The notes under the pieces: generated by a model | Database searches by the model: none | What the model saw: the letters and a program-made list of their open reading frames with translations, nothing else | What the model was told of the DNA's origin: nothing | Origin: Pelecanus crispus | Lineage: Eukaryota > Chordata > Aves > Pelecaniformes > Pelecanidae | Assembly (NCBI RefSeq): GCF_030463565.1 | Contig: NC_134661.1 | Location: 7,588,542 to 7,652,541, forward strand | Length of the DNA: 64,000 nt | Direction of reading: 5' to 3' | Shown: positions 44,301 to 59,087 of the stretch, piece after piece | How the letters are laid out: each line of letters opens with the position of its first letter | Numbering within the stretch: the first letter of the stretch is position 1 | Translations under genes and position numbers: made by a program

Positions 44301-47300
44301 CGCCAAAGGCTGATTCATTATTAGTCATTATCTGTCTTTTTCTAGTAACTCTGACCCCGAGTCTCTATCGTTGAGGCTAAACCTCACCCTCTCTGTTAAA
44401 TGGCCATCAAAGGGGTGCCGTAAAGAGGGAATTATGTGGCTTCAGCCAAGTTTCGAAGTAGTCGAATCATACTAACCCACACAAACAAACTCCCACACCC
44501 AGTGGAACTGACACGTTGTGCTCAAAAATAGCACGGCGTTCGCTTGTGGGTGCGGGGGGAGATGAGCCGTGCTTCACTCCGCTCATCAGCAGCGTTCAGA
44601 GGGTGGGCAGGGGATCCCGGGGCAGCCCGAGCATCTGCCACCAAGGTGGACCTCGCTGGGAGCCCCTCGGCTTTTCCCTGACGTTCGGCGGCATACGTTG
44701 CTGGGTGTTATCTGGAAGCGTTTAATTCTTGCGGATCGTGTGTCCTGATGATGCCAAAATGTTGCTGTAGCTTCTGGTTATCCTGGTGGCCTCTGCAGCC
44801 AGCACTGGGGACGGTTGCCAGCCCGGGTAGCTGCGATTTGGGTGTGGGGTTCTCATAATGTTCAAGAACTGTAGAAAAGACCTGGCTGTGGCACAGCGCG
44901 GGTGTGTTTGCAGTGACTCCGGTGTCTCTCCGTGTGAGGTGCGGAACTTGGCTATGGGGAAGCGGGCTTACGTCTGTTATTTGTGGCCATGGTAGCTTCG
45001 ATTATTGCTGTAACTTGGTTATCGTCCGCCAGTGGCGGGAGTGCAGATGCTCCTCCTGAAGGTGTTTTTGTCATTAAAGGTTTGAAACGAGATTGAAGGC
45101 ATACACACAAGCATTGCTTTTGTGCCCCCTTAGCTGGAGTGCCCGCAGGTATTCGCACTCTGTGTTGTGTCGAGCGGCTCTGGCGTAGGCAGAGCCTGCC
45201 GAGGAATCGCCCTTTTCTTTCCGGCGACTGGAGCGGAGCCTGGCGTGACCAACTTCCCGCAGCGAGGCAGCTGAATCCTGCCTCGGCCGTCCAAACAGGG
45301 CCTGCTCGCGGGAGCAACCTGCGTGCGTCGAGTTGCCGTCTCGATTTGCAGATGGATGGAGCGACTGGCCTGAATTTTGGTATTGTGTAATGCGGAAGAT
45401 GACCATGTTACTGACAGTCCGATGTAATGTTTTCTCTGCAGTTCAGTATCTCCCTGATGTTTGCTGCTTTCCTGCATGGCTTGGCAATTGGGAGTGCTGC
45501 CTTCAACTTCTTAAAGTATCTGATGCAGTTATAGTACATTAATTAGCGAGTTTTGCAGATCATTTAGAAGAAAAGGAGTCTCTGTAGGGTATCAGCATGC
45601 GACTGCGGGCCCGGAGCTGGAGGCTAGAGTGGTTTGACAGAGAGCCAGGCACAGGACGACTGTCAGAGCTCCATTAGGAGAAGCACGCCTTGGTGCTACT
45701 GGGAATAAAAGAGAATGTGGGGCTGCGGCAGCAGATTAAAGTCTTTCAATTAAAGTCTGGATTTGGAGGCTGCGTACGTCTGCTGCCTTTCAGCAAACAG
45801 ATGGATGTTTCGTGTCTCCTTCCAGTAACTTTTAAAATATGGTTAGTCCTATTGGAAGTAGTTTTGAATGAGACAGACCCAGCGAAGTGTTTTCAAGGCT
45901 GCGAAAGTGCGTGTGGACTTCTGCAACAGGAGGGAAGACGAACTTTTTTAAGGTTTTTCCTTACCTAAACAAGTCTCTCTCGGCTTGGGCTTGCTCTCTG
46001 GCTGGCTTGGACGTTCAGCTGCGTCACTTCCCAGATAGCCTCTTCCCGCGCACAGAGCGTTGTGTGCAGAAATACGTATGTAAGGTACGGAGGCGTAACA
46101 GCGCCGGGCGTGTGAAAGAACTGTGGCCATCGTGCTGCGAGCACAGGGTTTTTTAGTGGAACAAATAAGTTGACAAGCTGTATGTAATTGCATGTGAAGT
46201 CTGATCAGATAACACGCCGAGCTGCAGCAGCGATCCTAATTTGAAGCTGGTTCCTGTCTGCGGGGTGGGAGGATACGGTCTGCTCAGGTATTGTGCCACT
46301 CTTAAAGGCTGGAGGGGGTCTGGAGCAGCGCTGGTGCACGGGGGAAAAATGCCTCTCATCATCTCCATGTCTAAAGTCTTACAAAGACGTTCGTCCGTGC
46401 TGTCCTTTAGCTAGCAGTGCCACTCTTCATTGCGTGTTTGTTCACTTCTCTCTGCTGTCTCTTCAGGAAAGGTTTTACGCTTACCTTTGCCTCGAGGCCT
46501 GGGATGGCTACTGCCTTGTAGGTAAAACAGCCCAGGCGGTTGCCAGCTACTGCTGAGCTATGTTACCAGCCGGTCTGTTGGCTCGCTCAATCTTGAAATG
46601 TCCGCTCTGCGGGTTTGTGCTCTACCATGATAGAAAGAGGCACCGATCTCTGACCTGGTCCGCAGTTACCTTTGCACCAAAGTAATTCGTACTATAGAAA
46701 TAGGTTTGCCTTTTGGCCAGGTACCGTGACAGCATGACCATGTCTCTGCTTCCGAAATTTTAGTTTCAGTTCAGTAGCGTTGGCAGTAACTGAAGATGAA
46801 AAGTATTAGTCTTTGTACTTAGTCTTTCCTCTCTAGACGTGCTTGTAGGAAATCCTTGGGCTGTAATCTTGCAAGTGGCTCTGTCAAGGTTATCGGCTAG
46901 ACTGGGGTGCCACTGACGGACAGCGTTCCTGGCAGCGTGCGCGGCATCTCCCGGCTGAGGCTGCTCCTGACTTTGGCTAACGCGGATGCTGCCGGCTCGA
47001 CGCTGGCCACGCAGCTCGCTGCAGCCCCTCGGGCTGCTGCAAGGAATTGTTCTGGCCTTCCCCCTGCCTAGGAACATGGAAAGGATAACGTGCCACTTGA
47101 TTTATGGTAGGTTTTCTCGTTACCAGGTGGCCAGAAGACAATAGCGTTCTTTTTGCGGGAAGCTTCTATTGTATCTGGTATCTTCTGCATCCCCGAGGCT
47201 GGCAACAGCTGTAGCTGGTTCCAGCAGTTTTTGAGGTCGTGGGGCTTCCCCTCACTCCCCCATTAAGACTGATTATGATGTAGCTTAGCTCGTACTACTA

Positions 47301-47589
47301 TTTTTTTTTTTTGCGTATGTAAATGTACCATTAAACAGATAGCATCGTTACCCAGTAGCCGTTAAAGGAATATGTTCTTAGCTGTACAAAGCCCATCTAT
47401 GTTCTTGCATCTCAAGCGTTTTGACACAGTGAGAGGGTTGTCGGTTACAGAGCAACTGTTTGTTTTCAAGCATAATCTCATCGGAAACCAATAAAAACCA
47501 TTCTGATTCATTGTGTGTACAAGGATTTTAATATTTGGCTTCTGCAGTGGTTGTTTTTTCACCTGAGCTGCTTTGAGAGGCATAAGATT

Positions 47590-47603
47590 AAAAAAAAAAA
47601 AAA
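47590..47603. repeat. Poly(A) run in SIK3 intron 1
   Basis: A run of 14 A followed by ccc and a second A-rich stretch. No retroposed gene or SINE body was found next to it. Confidence 0.6.
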
Positions 47604-48147
47604 CCCAAAAAAACAAGACTTTTTCTTTCCGCTGGTTAGTTCAGTTCTTTTATATTATTAGAAACAAAACACAAAGTTGGTGGAGGAGAAGGAAATCACG
47701 GTAGCTGCCTCTGCGTTTGCTGGCACGTGGGTGGTGTGCCCACTGCCCTGGCAGAGCTGCAGGGGATGCGCCTTTCCCACAGCAGCCGAGGTGCGCGGGG
47801 AAACCTATGCTTAGTCAGAACAAAATATTAATATTTTTTTCATCCAAGTTGAGACTCCCATTACGGAGTAAAAAGGCAAGCGAAGACTGACTATAGGTAT
47901 TTTCCGACTCAGTAGGCGCTTTGGCAGTTTCTGAATCATTTGCTAGACACGTGGGCCTTCATCTCCGCTTTCCGTTGTTGGCGTGTGTGTGCTGTTGGTC
48001 CCCATTTGGTACCGCAGACAAAACTGGATCGTTGTTTTTGCTTGCCATGGAGGCAGTCGTGTATGAAGTTAGTTCCTTCATGTGAGCGCAAAGGAAAATA
48101 CAGTGTTTCGAGAATTGCAGTATGTAGGGATTTGGGACTGTACCACC

Positions 48148-48164
48148 TTTTTTTTTTTTTTTTT
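48148..48164. repeat. Poly(T) run in SIK3 intron 1
   Basis: A run of 17 T. No adjacent minus-strand retrocopy or SINE was recognised. Confidence 0.6.
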
Positions 48165-51100
48165 AAGGCAAGGGTAGGATGCAGCCTCTAATCATGAGGG
48201 TTGTTAAATTTTCTAGTTCCTTTCAATAAATTTTCAGAGGCCTGGAAAGCCTGTGTGTTGTCCTGTACCGGTTGAGTTTCCTGGAGAAACACACCCTTTA
48301 GTCTTTTTCGCTGGCAGTGGTTGCTCTTGTGTGCTCTGCTCCAAATCTGATGACAGCGAGACAGGCGGTTCCGAAAAATTGTTTCGGGAGATGTGCCTGT
48401 AGAGCCCACGGAACAACATCAGGTTCATACCGAGTGTCGTCTTTGGGGAAAACTTCAGCTGAGAATCTTAGAGCTGCTTGAGAACGTACAGAAAGTAATT
48501 GCCCTTCGTGTGCAAATAGTGTTTGTTTGGTTTTTCTCAGGACGCGAGGTTAGCGGGTGACCTTGGAAGAGACTGTAGAAGCGTAAGGGATTTACTGACT
48601 GTGCCTCAGTGTCTCCAGGAGGATAGGGAAGCAGCTGTGAGTATTTATTTCTAAAAGACGTTGTGGGAAATGGCAGGCCTAAAATTCACGTTTGGTTTGA
48701 GGATGTCGACATGCTTTGCTCTGTGAGCAGAATTGCATATTCTGTGTTGCAGATGAAGGTTTACAAAAATCCTGCGTCATTTCGGCAATCGGAGCTCTTG
48801 CATCTTCCCAGTCAGCATGGGAGTAGAGGCTGATGTGAGAACATGTGTGACAGCGGGGACGTGGCGCTCCAGGTTTGGCTGTCAGGCTGTCCTAAGACTG
48901 GGATTATCAGTTGTTGCCATCAAAATCAGGACAGGCATGCATATTTTTTCTTCTAGAGCAGCATTTCTGGAGGATGATCAAGTTTCTTGAACTTTTGTAG
49001 GGCTTAATTTGAAGGCACATGGGTTTAAGATGCAAGATAAACTCTTCAAAAGGATATCGAATCTTGCGTGTCCTGAGAAAACACAAGGGGAGTGCCTGAG
49101 CCATCCTGATACAGATGAGGCAAGAGAGATTTGATTTAATAGAGGTGTAAGTGAAGTTGCCTTGAAAAATGCTGTTGGCAGAGTGACCGGGCGAGGACGG
49201 CACGTGGCCGAATCTGTTCTTCATTTGTGTGGGTGGTGGGGGGCGTTCCTGTCACTGTAGTGATAAGGGGCGAGTGGCAAAGCATCAGTAGTTTGTAGTG
49301 CAGCAGGAAACTAGTGGGAAAACTAAATGTGCCGGAGCTTTCGCCATGGCAACAAAGCTCAGCTCACGGCACGGCGAGACAAAAGCGGGTCGGGTCTGCG
49401 TGGCACAAGGCGGGAGCCTTCTCGAGGCTGTACGCCTGCGCGTCCCCAAAACCTGCCCCTTAATTCCTGGGCAGGAAAAGCTCCTTCGGCATAAAGGGCT
49501 GGTAAGGTGACGATGAACTTCAGGGTTTGGCATCGGGGATTGGCAGCGAGTTCTGCCGATCTTGTTCTTGCTTCAGCAAAGCCTCTGACTTGCTTTTTAA
49601 AGTCTACAGTGGATGGGAATGTTTTATAAACTCCAAACAGTCATTCAGATTGTTTACCTTTCCTTGATAATTGTTTGTAAATAACAGAGAGGGTTGTAAG
49701 ACTACTTTGTGTGACAGCGCCCAGATGAGTTGCTTAATTCTTAGGCTCTTTCTCTTGGATTTGTAAACAGTCCACGAGTTGCGCTAGCACCGAGTCACGT
49801 TCTGATAGCATGCCATCGGTTTGTTCCGCCGTCTTCTCATTCCGCGCATTCCAGCGTTCTGAGCTCTTCAGTGAGGTCAGCAGGAAAAGGGTTGAGCAGC
49901 ACTGCTGTCGTCACGGCCACGTAGAAGAGCTGTCTCTGCTTCTGTCCCCCTGACAGCATGTCTCGACACAACCTCTCCCCGCATGGTTTGGCCGTACCTA
50001 GCCAGGCCCCAGCTCGCGGTGGAATAAACGGCAGCAGGCTCCGAACGGTGCTGCTGTGGTGCTGCTGCTCAGAAGTTGTTTTCTTCATAATTGAGCGGGA
50101 TATTAAAAGGCTTACGGTTTACAGTTACAGGCGTTGCTCTGGCTGGAGGAGCGTCGAAATTGATACGGCAATTACTGCCGGCCTTGTCACGGGTTGTGAC
50201 TCTCACATGCTTCAAGACAAAAGTGGAAGTCGCTGGAGGGGTGCCACCAGCGTGGCGAGCGGGGCGGACGCGGGCTTGCATCTGAGCTCCGGGGGAGCAG
50301 GGGACGAGGTGCCGGGTGGAAAAAGGAGAGGGGAAACAAAAAAAAAGGCAACTTTAGAAGCACTGTGAGAGCAAGAATATTTTATAAAATTTCCTTATTC
50401 CCATCGTCTTCTCTTTCAGTTTGTCCTCAAGGCAAGAACTGCGGCTGAAGACGGGCTTTTCTCTTTATAGCGCTGCATTTTACCAGTCTGCTTTACAGTT
50501 TCTACTTTTTAGTCTCATAGGATTAGAGTTGACTTAACTCTTTCATCGCAGATAGCGGTCTTTCATCATTTACGGTTGCTCACGTTTAATAAAATACATA
50601 CCCGTATACTCGGTCGAAAGCTGCTCTTTCAGCGACGGCGTGGAGCTGTGCGAGGAGTGCTGCCTCGTGCCGTGTCTGCAGCAGCCTGGCTGTAACGGGG
50701 CGTCCTGTTGGGACGTGCGGCAGTGACCAGGTCTGGGCGTCTCGGCCCTCGGTGGGGAAACGCCGCTTCCGGGCGGATTTGCATCCCAAGCCCTAAGTCA
50801 GCAGTTCGGGCTTTTGTGTGGTAGGGTGCCCTGGCTTGTTCCAGTGAGTCATCATTCAAATAGTCACCAGAGCAAACGTGCTTGTCCAAACAAGAGGAGC
50901 TCTGCAGAGGCACCCGAGCAGGCTATTTTAAAGCAAGTTACGTGTCTCCGAGGTAAACAGCAAAATGCTTTTTGTTTTACCACATGTAGGTCTCCAAACT
51001 CGAAAACCTTACGCGTTGGTCCATGTGATAAGGCCGCCTTTCTTGCTGCCTGAAACAAAGCTTGCTTCCTGTCCTCCGCGTTCAGATCCTATCAAGTTGG

Positions 51101-53260
51101 AGGGAAAAGGGATTTGGGCTGAGGGGATGTATTTTCCTTGCTGGGTCCCAGAACAAAGGCTGCACTGAAAAAAAGCCTCCCCTGGTGCCTCCTCCTTCTC
51201 ACAGGTGGAAAGCTCAGCTGTGCGTCTGAATTGTTAGAGTGGTGAAATTCAGTGCTGAGGATGCTCCAGTTCTTCATTAGTCTAGGAAGATCAACTCTCG
51301 ATTAAGATCGCTTTTTATGTTCTTGCTGGGCTTTTTTTTTTTTCTTCTGTTAAATACATTTCAAGATCTTGAATGGCAATTCCAGGCTTCTGTTTGTTTT
51401 GCTCCTTTGGTTTCAGCTGGCTTTGCACGGAAAAAGGTGCAAGTGGCTCGGCAGGAACGGCATGCGTTGTTAGGAGGCTTATTAGTACGGAGCTACATCT
51501 TCAGTTCGGAGTTTTCAGACTCTCCCGTGCTACTAATCCACGGCTTGAGTAAGAACAGTTTATGATGTGTGACTTCAGTGAGTCACCTGCTCCGAAGCCA
51601 GAGGCAGCCGTCGGCCACGCCGACCTGCATGCGTTGCAGCTGCTGTGCGAAGCAGCGTGTGGTGCACCCGGCTGGGCTCATCCCGAGCCGGGGCACCTCC
51701 GCCGCGTGCCTGGCCGGGGCCATGGCCCGTCTGTCACACGGGGAACTGCTAGAAGCCTGGGGGGCAAAAGCACTATCATCCCACCTGTGGTCTGCCTCCT
51801 GCCATGGCTTTACCCTGTCTTTTACCAGATTCCTCCCCAAAATGCCCTCTCAGGCTGCAGAGAAACAGCCTGATTGATGACCACTGCTTTTTTTTTTTGT
51901 TCTCTTGCTGTTGTTTCTGCGTTGAGTGAGTAAGCGTTAACAAGCCGCCTGACCCCTGGCTCCACCGCCAAGTAGAAAGCATTGCGGTGACACTGTTTTG
52001 GCTTTGGATAATGTTTTTCTTTGTAATGGGCTCCTCTGTCCTTGGGCTTCATGCGTCCGTGTCTCTGGCTATTGCAGCGTTCGCCTCGGCGGTCGGAGGG
52101 CAGGCGCAGCGTTAGGGCAGGTGCAGCCCAGGCACCGGGCTGCCCTACCTTGTCGGGTTTGCTGCTCCAAAAACTCAAGGTCAAGTGGGCCGCAGCTGCG
52201 TCGCTGGTCGCAAACCGCTGGCACGGCGACGTGTGGGTGCTGGTGCTGCCTGGGGGTCCGCGGGCTGCGGGGGCTAGCTGGTTACGTGGCTGAGGGAAGG
52301 TGCTACAGCTGGTGAGGGGAGAATTCTGCCCTGCCCTTACACAAACTACCCCTCTGCAATGCCGCACCCATTTCAGGTGGTATTCCCCTCTGAATTTGTG
52401 GTGTGACCTCTCCAGTTTTGACTTCGAGCTCATGCGATGGGAATCCTCCCGTGGAGTTAATTTTCCTCGTTGCTGGCAAATCGTGAGCCAAATGTGTACG
52501 CAGTTTAGCACAACTTCCTATTGACAACACTTTCAGAGTAGCTGTTGTTTACAAAGCGAGGGCTTTCCAGCTTTTTCTTCTCTCTCCAGTGCAGGGTAAA
52601 TGCTTGGAACTGAATTTCTCACTTTCCCACTGCTTGATAGTAGTTGTTGGATTCTGTTGCTTCAAACCCACGGGCCAAAGGGAAGACTTTGCTCTGTGTT
52701 AAATGTTTCTAAACCTGTGTGCGGTGTAAGTCCTCTGAGGATGGATGGAATGTGGGTGACAGAAGGCGAGTGAATGGGAAACACCGAGACCTCCAGCTGA
52801 ACGCTTACGGCTTGGCTCCGTGTGTGGCACTGGCGACAGTGGGAAGGTCTTGACGCAGACAGGCTCCGCTTGGATTCTAGCTGATAGAGAAATTTAGGTG
52901 GTGCAGGAACGAGAGGAAGAAAAGAATGAAAACAAGTATATCCCTGCTGTCTGGTCTGCGTGTGTTGTAATGCAGACTGCACGGCACGAATGGCGTGAGC
53001 AATGCCGTACTGCTGTCCCGCGTGCTGGGACTCGTGTCTTGGTTTCTTAATTCAGGTGCTGCGAGAGCATTGCAGAAAGCTTTTGGGGGAACGAAGGGCT
53101 TTGGGATCCGTTTAGCTCCTATCAAGCTGATGTGTACAAAGTGCCTTTTCATAACATTGACAAGCCCATTCTGCCTGGGTGACTGAGGGTGAGGGCCTCT
53201 CTTTGCACGGTTGGGCTGCCTTCCAAAGTATTCCGGTCTCATGCACGCTTATGAGAATGT

Positions 53261-53283
53261 TTTTTTAAAAAAAAAAAAAAAAA
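53261..53283. repeat. T/A homopolymer block in SIK3 intron 1
   Basis: A short T run is followed directly by 17 A. No element body is recognised beside it. Confidence 0.6.
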
Positions 53284-56200
53284 TCCCTGAGCCTCTTCTG
53301 GTGATGTTACTGTCATTACTCTGCTAGTAGTTTTTAGAAGTTGCAGTTTAAGTAGCTCCCTAATTCTGTCCTCTCCTGCGACGTGTCTAAAAACGCCCCT
53401 AGAATTAATGCCAAATGCAGTGGTTGGAAGTCAGGTTGACTGACGCCTTCGGCAACCAGCTCAAGATCAGCAGGAGTAGATACAAGATACTCGGTTGCTG
53501 TTCAAGCCGATAGTGCCGGAGAAATATTTAGCACATAGGTGACACCTCTAATCTTTAAAGCACTTCATAAACATTGGCTAATCCCACAGTGCAGTTCTTG
53601 GTTGGCAAGCTATCTGTCTTCCCTGGAGAGAACAAATGGCTGAAAGACTATGTGAAGTTGCAGCACAAGGCTGTGACGGAGCTTGAATTTCAATTTGATT
53701 TTTTTGAAGTGTAATCCAAGGGACTAGATCCGCCGCTTCTATAACCTGAAGCACGTGAACTCCACGCGCTTCGCCCGTACCTGGAGCGGGGCTTCCCTGT
53801 CCTCGTTCATGGGAAGCCGGGCCAAGCTGCGCAGCAGGGCGAGGGAGGAGCAGGATAGGTATTTTTAATTCCGTGGGCACACTTGCCCTCCACTCTGTTA
53901 GCTCTTCCTCTGCCTTTCCCAAGGGCCCCCGACTTGGCCCTGGGGCTTTGCTGGCTGCAAGGCTGGCATTTGTGTCCCTGCTGCTTCTGGACAGCACGCC
54001 TTTCCCCTTCGGCACACCCTGGGGGTGACTGGGCAGATGCAGGTGAGGCGGTACGTGCGTACCGGCCACGCAGAAGAGCCACGAGCGGTTGGAGTGGGAG
54101 TCCTGCGAAGAAAACGAGCTATGGCAAGCAAAACCTGCCATTTTCCCAAGAGCTCCCCCGTCCGTGTGCCAGGGCCACTTTTGTTTCCTCTTCACTTAGT
54201 TTTCTTAGTGCACTGCAGAGGGTTCAGTGGGATCGTGCCCCGCATTCTCCGGCTTGGCTGGGCTTGCAGGGAGGGATGTGCTTCGGTCCCTTCATGGGCT
54301 GCAGGCCTGTCAGCACAGGCTTCCGATCGATACAGCACAAACGAGACTGGAGGAAGAGTTTGCTAATAGAGACCATGGCAATAAAGGCGCGGGAATAGTG
54401 GGAGTGACCTTGGAATTGCAAGATCAGCCTAACTTTTCCAAGTTGGCTTTTCTGGAGTTTGAGGTGTGTGAGGGTGAAGAAAAGCAAACTGCTGGGGACA
54501 GCTCAGCCCCGGGAAACACGATGGGAAAGGCAGCAGCTATACACATGAATCTTCAGGTGTGCAGTTGCTACTGGCTGACGGAGTGGAAGAGATTTGGAGC
54601 AATGCAGAACCGTTGTAGGCTCTCATGGCACTAGCATGAGTACGAACGACCAACAAGATAATTTCAGATGTCAGCAGTTTGTTTTCTAGGAGGCGGTTAG
54701 CTGCCAGCTTTTGAGCAACTCCTTAGAAGAAGGTGCCTAATGTAAGAGTGAACTTGTTTGTTGGCATGGACACAAGTCAGCCTTTGATTCACTGACTCCG
54801 TGACGGATGCTTTCTAGGGCCTTTGGGGTCAGGCTGCCCACGTGTCCCTTCTCAGTCCTGGAAGGTTTCTGGTTGTCCGAGGCTGCACGTGTGCCCACAG
54901 GACACATTGAGAGTCTCAGCCCGAGGTTTCATTTTAGTAAGAATTATAGCCAGAGCTCCTGTAAGCTCGCACTCGCTCTGCGGCTGTGATAGATGCGCTT
55001 ATAAATTCACGTAGGTTGGAATTTCGTCTTTCGGCAAGCTGCCTTGTGCACCTGTGATGCACTTTAGATCCATGTTTGATAAAAAGCAAACGAGAAGTCA
55101 GAAGTCTAATTAGAAGTCATTGGAGAAATATTCTGAAACCACTACCGTAGTTTCGGAATTCACTTTGCATGTCTGTGGAACGTATTTTCTCCAGTGAATC
55201 GTTATTGTATGCAATACGAAGGATGGGTCAGCGGTTCAGGTTGCAGGGAACTTTTTTTGCAGGCAGCAGCTACGAGCCGGGCTAGGCCACGGCAGCGTGT
55301 TCTGCTGCAGCTCTTGGAACAGTCGCAGGGGACTGCTGGTCTGGGGGTGCTTCAGATCTCTGCGGTGGTTTTTGATTGTCTGTATCTTTTCAAAATGCCA
55401 GCCGGCAAGGTCCAATAGTTGTGTGCAAGTGTTGCATTACTGCTTCTTTAAGACGAACGTCATTTGGGGGAAAAGAAATTGATTTCCTGCCTTTCCTTTC
55501 CTACATTTGGTAGTTAAGGTATGGTAGTAAAAATGCTAAAACCCGAATTACTTCCAAACCTGCAAAACTTACGTATTTGGGGGCTTAAAGCTAACGTATC
55601 CTTCCAGCACTACGTCATTTTCATTGTCGTTCCCTCTCTGTTCAAGTCCTTGTGTGGTGTCAGACTTGCTTCTGTTTCAAAGGACTTGAATGACAAGGGG
55701 TTGAATTGCAGGAGTTTGGTGTCAGGCATGTGTGTTGTAAGTGGAAATAATTTTGAGTGTGCAGCTTCCAAGTACGCTTGGAGTGAGATGAGTTCAGTGT
55801 AACAGTTTGACTTCTAAAGTGTATGGATTTTTTTTCATACGGCTAGAACGCGTAGGTAAGGAGAGCTCTAGGGCAGGGTTGGCAAAGCTGCTTAGCGTTC
55901 AGGTCTAGGAACTGATGTTCATTTCTGTTCTGTAAATGAAATTTCATAAGCTCTTAGTTGAAACCAATGATTTCCAAAAATTCTATGATAATGGGCAACC
56001 TTGCTTGGACCTGTGCCGTTCCCTCCGTGCGCCTGCGCCGTATGACCTGCAGCGTTTTGAGGAAGGTGTTACCGGGTGACTTGCTGGTGATCCCTGTACG
56101 TGGCAGTGCTACGTCCGATACTGGGCTGTGCGGTGGCCACGAGGGAGATGATTCAGCAGGATGGCTGGGCAGATGCTTGTTGCAGTGATAAATATTTTAT

Positions 56201-59087
56201 AAAGGCGGTGGCCCATAGCGGTAGGTGTCCAGGCTGATGAGCCTTGTGCTTGATTTCTCAGGAGAGCCTCAGATTATCGCGAGAACCTACTGTGGCTGGG
56301 AAATGATGTGCTTGTATAGCTGCTGTGCCTGAGGAGCCCAGCTGTGGTAGCTGGCCAGGGAAAAAGATTTAGTTAGTGAGGTGGCTCTGTCTTGACGTAA
56401 TGCTTTGGATGGTGGTGCTGCCCTGAGAGCGGGAGTTGGGGGACGGAAGGGACCCATCTGCTGTTTTTCTTCTGATCCCACCCGAGTACGAGGGCACGCT
56501 GAGTTGCTGTTGATCTGCCATTTCTCTTTGTGGCTAGGTAATGACTTACTTACACTTAGGCTTCTTTGGTCTCTAACGTATTAAATTTTCCCGTCGGTAG
56601 CGGAGCCGCAGGCTTGAAGACTTTGAGAGAGAAAACTACTTATCGCTTAGTAAGCTCCTAAATCCCTGAGCTTTTTGCTGTACTCATCTTGCCGATTCCC
56701 TGTCATCTTCTTTTCCTCCCTTTTAAACTAGACTGAAGGAAATGTGCTGAAGAAATATCCTGATAGAATGAATAAATCTGGCGGCCGGCTCGGCAGATAT
56801 CTTCATTAAAGTAGTAGCCATGGGGAAATTTGCTTAGCGGTAGCTTTGAGTGCTGACAGCACGCTGCACAGTTAGCTCTAAGATGAGTGGCTTTCTCCAA
56901 AGTGAATGGAGACCTGACTAGTTCCAAATCCTGTCAGCTGCCAGAACGGGCTCCTGTAGCTTGTAAAGCTGCCATGTCCTTCCCTCATTTTTGGGCGATC
57001 ATTGGTGCGATGCTCTGAAAACCCAGGTTACTGCCTGGGCTGAAGCTGTGGAGGCAGCACCTCTGGGTTTGTTGTGCTTGGATTGAAAAGCTAACTGGTG
57101 AAACCTTCTGCCGTGCTTTTGGCACCGGGGGAGAGAGCAAAGCAGCTGCGTAGGATCTCAGTACAGGAGTTTAACGTGTTAACTTTAACTGCAAGGCTGG
57201 AAAAAGTAAAGGATTTCTTTGACTTCCAGGTTTTGAGAGAGCGAAGTCAGTATTTCAGAAGTTATTTGAAACTCTGAAGAATAGACACTTGCCTTAAAAA
57301 CAGAAATAGCTGACTTTTTGCCAAGTGATTGAGCTGCAGGACGTGTGGAGGAAGCAGGCATTTGACAGCAGAAACCTGAGCAATACCTGTGTGCTTGCTG
57401 GACACAGATCTCTGGTTCGTGTTGAGTGCTTGTATCGGAGAGAGACTTAACTGGTAGTGCTAGGTGGACGGTCTCATCTTGCTCCAAAAATTTTGGCTTA
57501 AATCTTAAAATGTCATATGTAAGACAGTGCTTCTCCATGTACCTGTGTTTTTTCTCGTTTGTTTATTTAAAAGCTGACTTTTAAGCATTTCCTCTCCTTT
57601 CTCAAGTGTCCTTAAGCAAAATGCTGTTGTGTGGCTTTGATTTGCTACGAGGAGAAAAAACTGAATTACTTCTGCTCTTAAACAGCTTGGCCCTTTTCTT
57701 CAGCATCCTGCTCTCATGGGAAGAGCAAATCTGGACGCAGGGCGGAGGAGTGTGCTTTGAGTGTGCTGTCCCAGTGTCTTCCAGCTCAGAGCTCGCGTGG
57801 GGTTCGTTGGCTGCACCCGAGGTCATCCGTCGCAGGTGAACAGTGGTACCCCGTAGGTGAGTGAAAGGGAGATGGGAAATTGCATTTACGGCGATACCAG
57901 AGATGAGCCGTCTCCTTGAGCCTTGGGGCAACCGTGACTCCGGCTTTGAGAGTGCCCTAATCACTAAGCCACAGGCTAATAAGGGAGGGGATGCTCTACC
58001 TCTCATGTTGAAACTGGGGTACTGTGTAGGAAGGAACGTAAGATTTGTATCATCAAAGCCCGAGAGCAAGAGGCAACATGATTTTGTAGCCTAGTGATGA
58101 GGGAACTCCCCTGGGAGGGGATAGGCATCAGTTTCCATCTGTGCTCCAGGGACTGTTTATGTATTTTGTGTTGAGAACTGCTGGATAAAGCACATCTAGA
58201 GCTGCAGTCTCACTAAGAAACCAGTGAGTTTCTGAGGAATAATTGGAGGGCGTGCTGGCTGGCTAACTGTATTTCACCGCCATCGTGGCTCGCTGCTCTT
58301 GGCTTGTCTCTGTAGGCTGTCGTTTTCAGGACAGGGACCTTGGTTATTTACAGGTGACTGCAGGCTGCTGAGTTAGTGCAGCTTAGTGAACTAATACATC
58401 TCCACTGCAAGTATTAACCAACCACAGGAGTACTACTGGTCTTCTGCAAGGAAAGTACAGCGTGTCTGTTTGACCTCCTTCAGACAGCCGAAGGGGTAAA
58501 GATAATGTAGTGCGTTAGACAACTTTTACCAGAAGACAAGGGAGTTAGCAGGAGCTATGAGGTGACAAAGGGCCAGTTTTGTTTAGATCTCATGATTAAA
58601 AACCTTCCTTTCACTTCTGACTTACTACTTAAGTATCTAAATTGCTTAATGAGAGAGTACTATGAAAAACTAGCAAGGTAGGAAGCATGGCTTCCAGTAA
58701 AGCTTAAACCACAAGGACTTTATCAGAATCCTGGGGGGGAGGGGGGAGGCTAATCCTGCTACGTATGTCTTAGTAAAGAAACCAAAAAGGGGAGGCACAG
58801 CTCAGAAGGCAGAATACCTTTTAAATTTTTCAGGCGCTGGTTTGTAAAAGCTGGTAAAAGGTAAGCCAGTTGATGGCTCAGTGAGGTGTACAGAACTGCT
58901 CGCTCGCTATCAGGAGTAGAAGCTACAAGGGCGTTGTTGCATAAAACAAGCCCGATCCTGTAACATTTTGTTTAGATAAAAGATATAAAGAACCTTCAGC
59001 AGTAACCTGCAGTTATTTAAAAGCGCTCGGTAACTTAATGAACCTTTTCTGTTGGGCTACCTGGTCAGCCAGTTCAGTTGGTAAGGT

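Noticed and set aside
49341-49353. X-box-like word tcgccatggcaac in SIK3 intron 1
   Set aside because: Only one half-site fits the RFX consensus; too weak to call.
55973-55990. Possible CR1 LINE 3' end (attctatgat word)
   Set aside because: Only a single copy of the terminal octamer-like word is present and the sequence before it has no CR1 resemblance.
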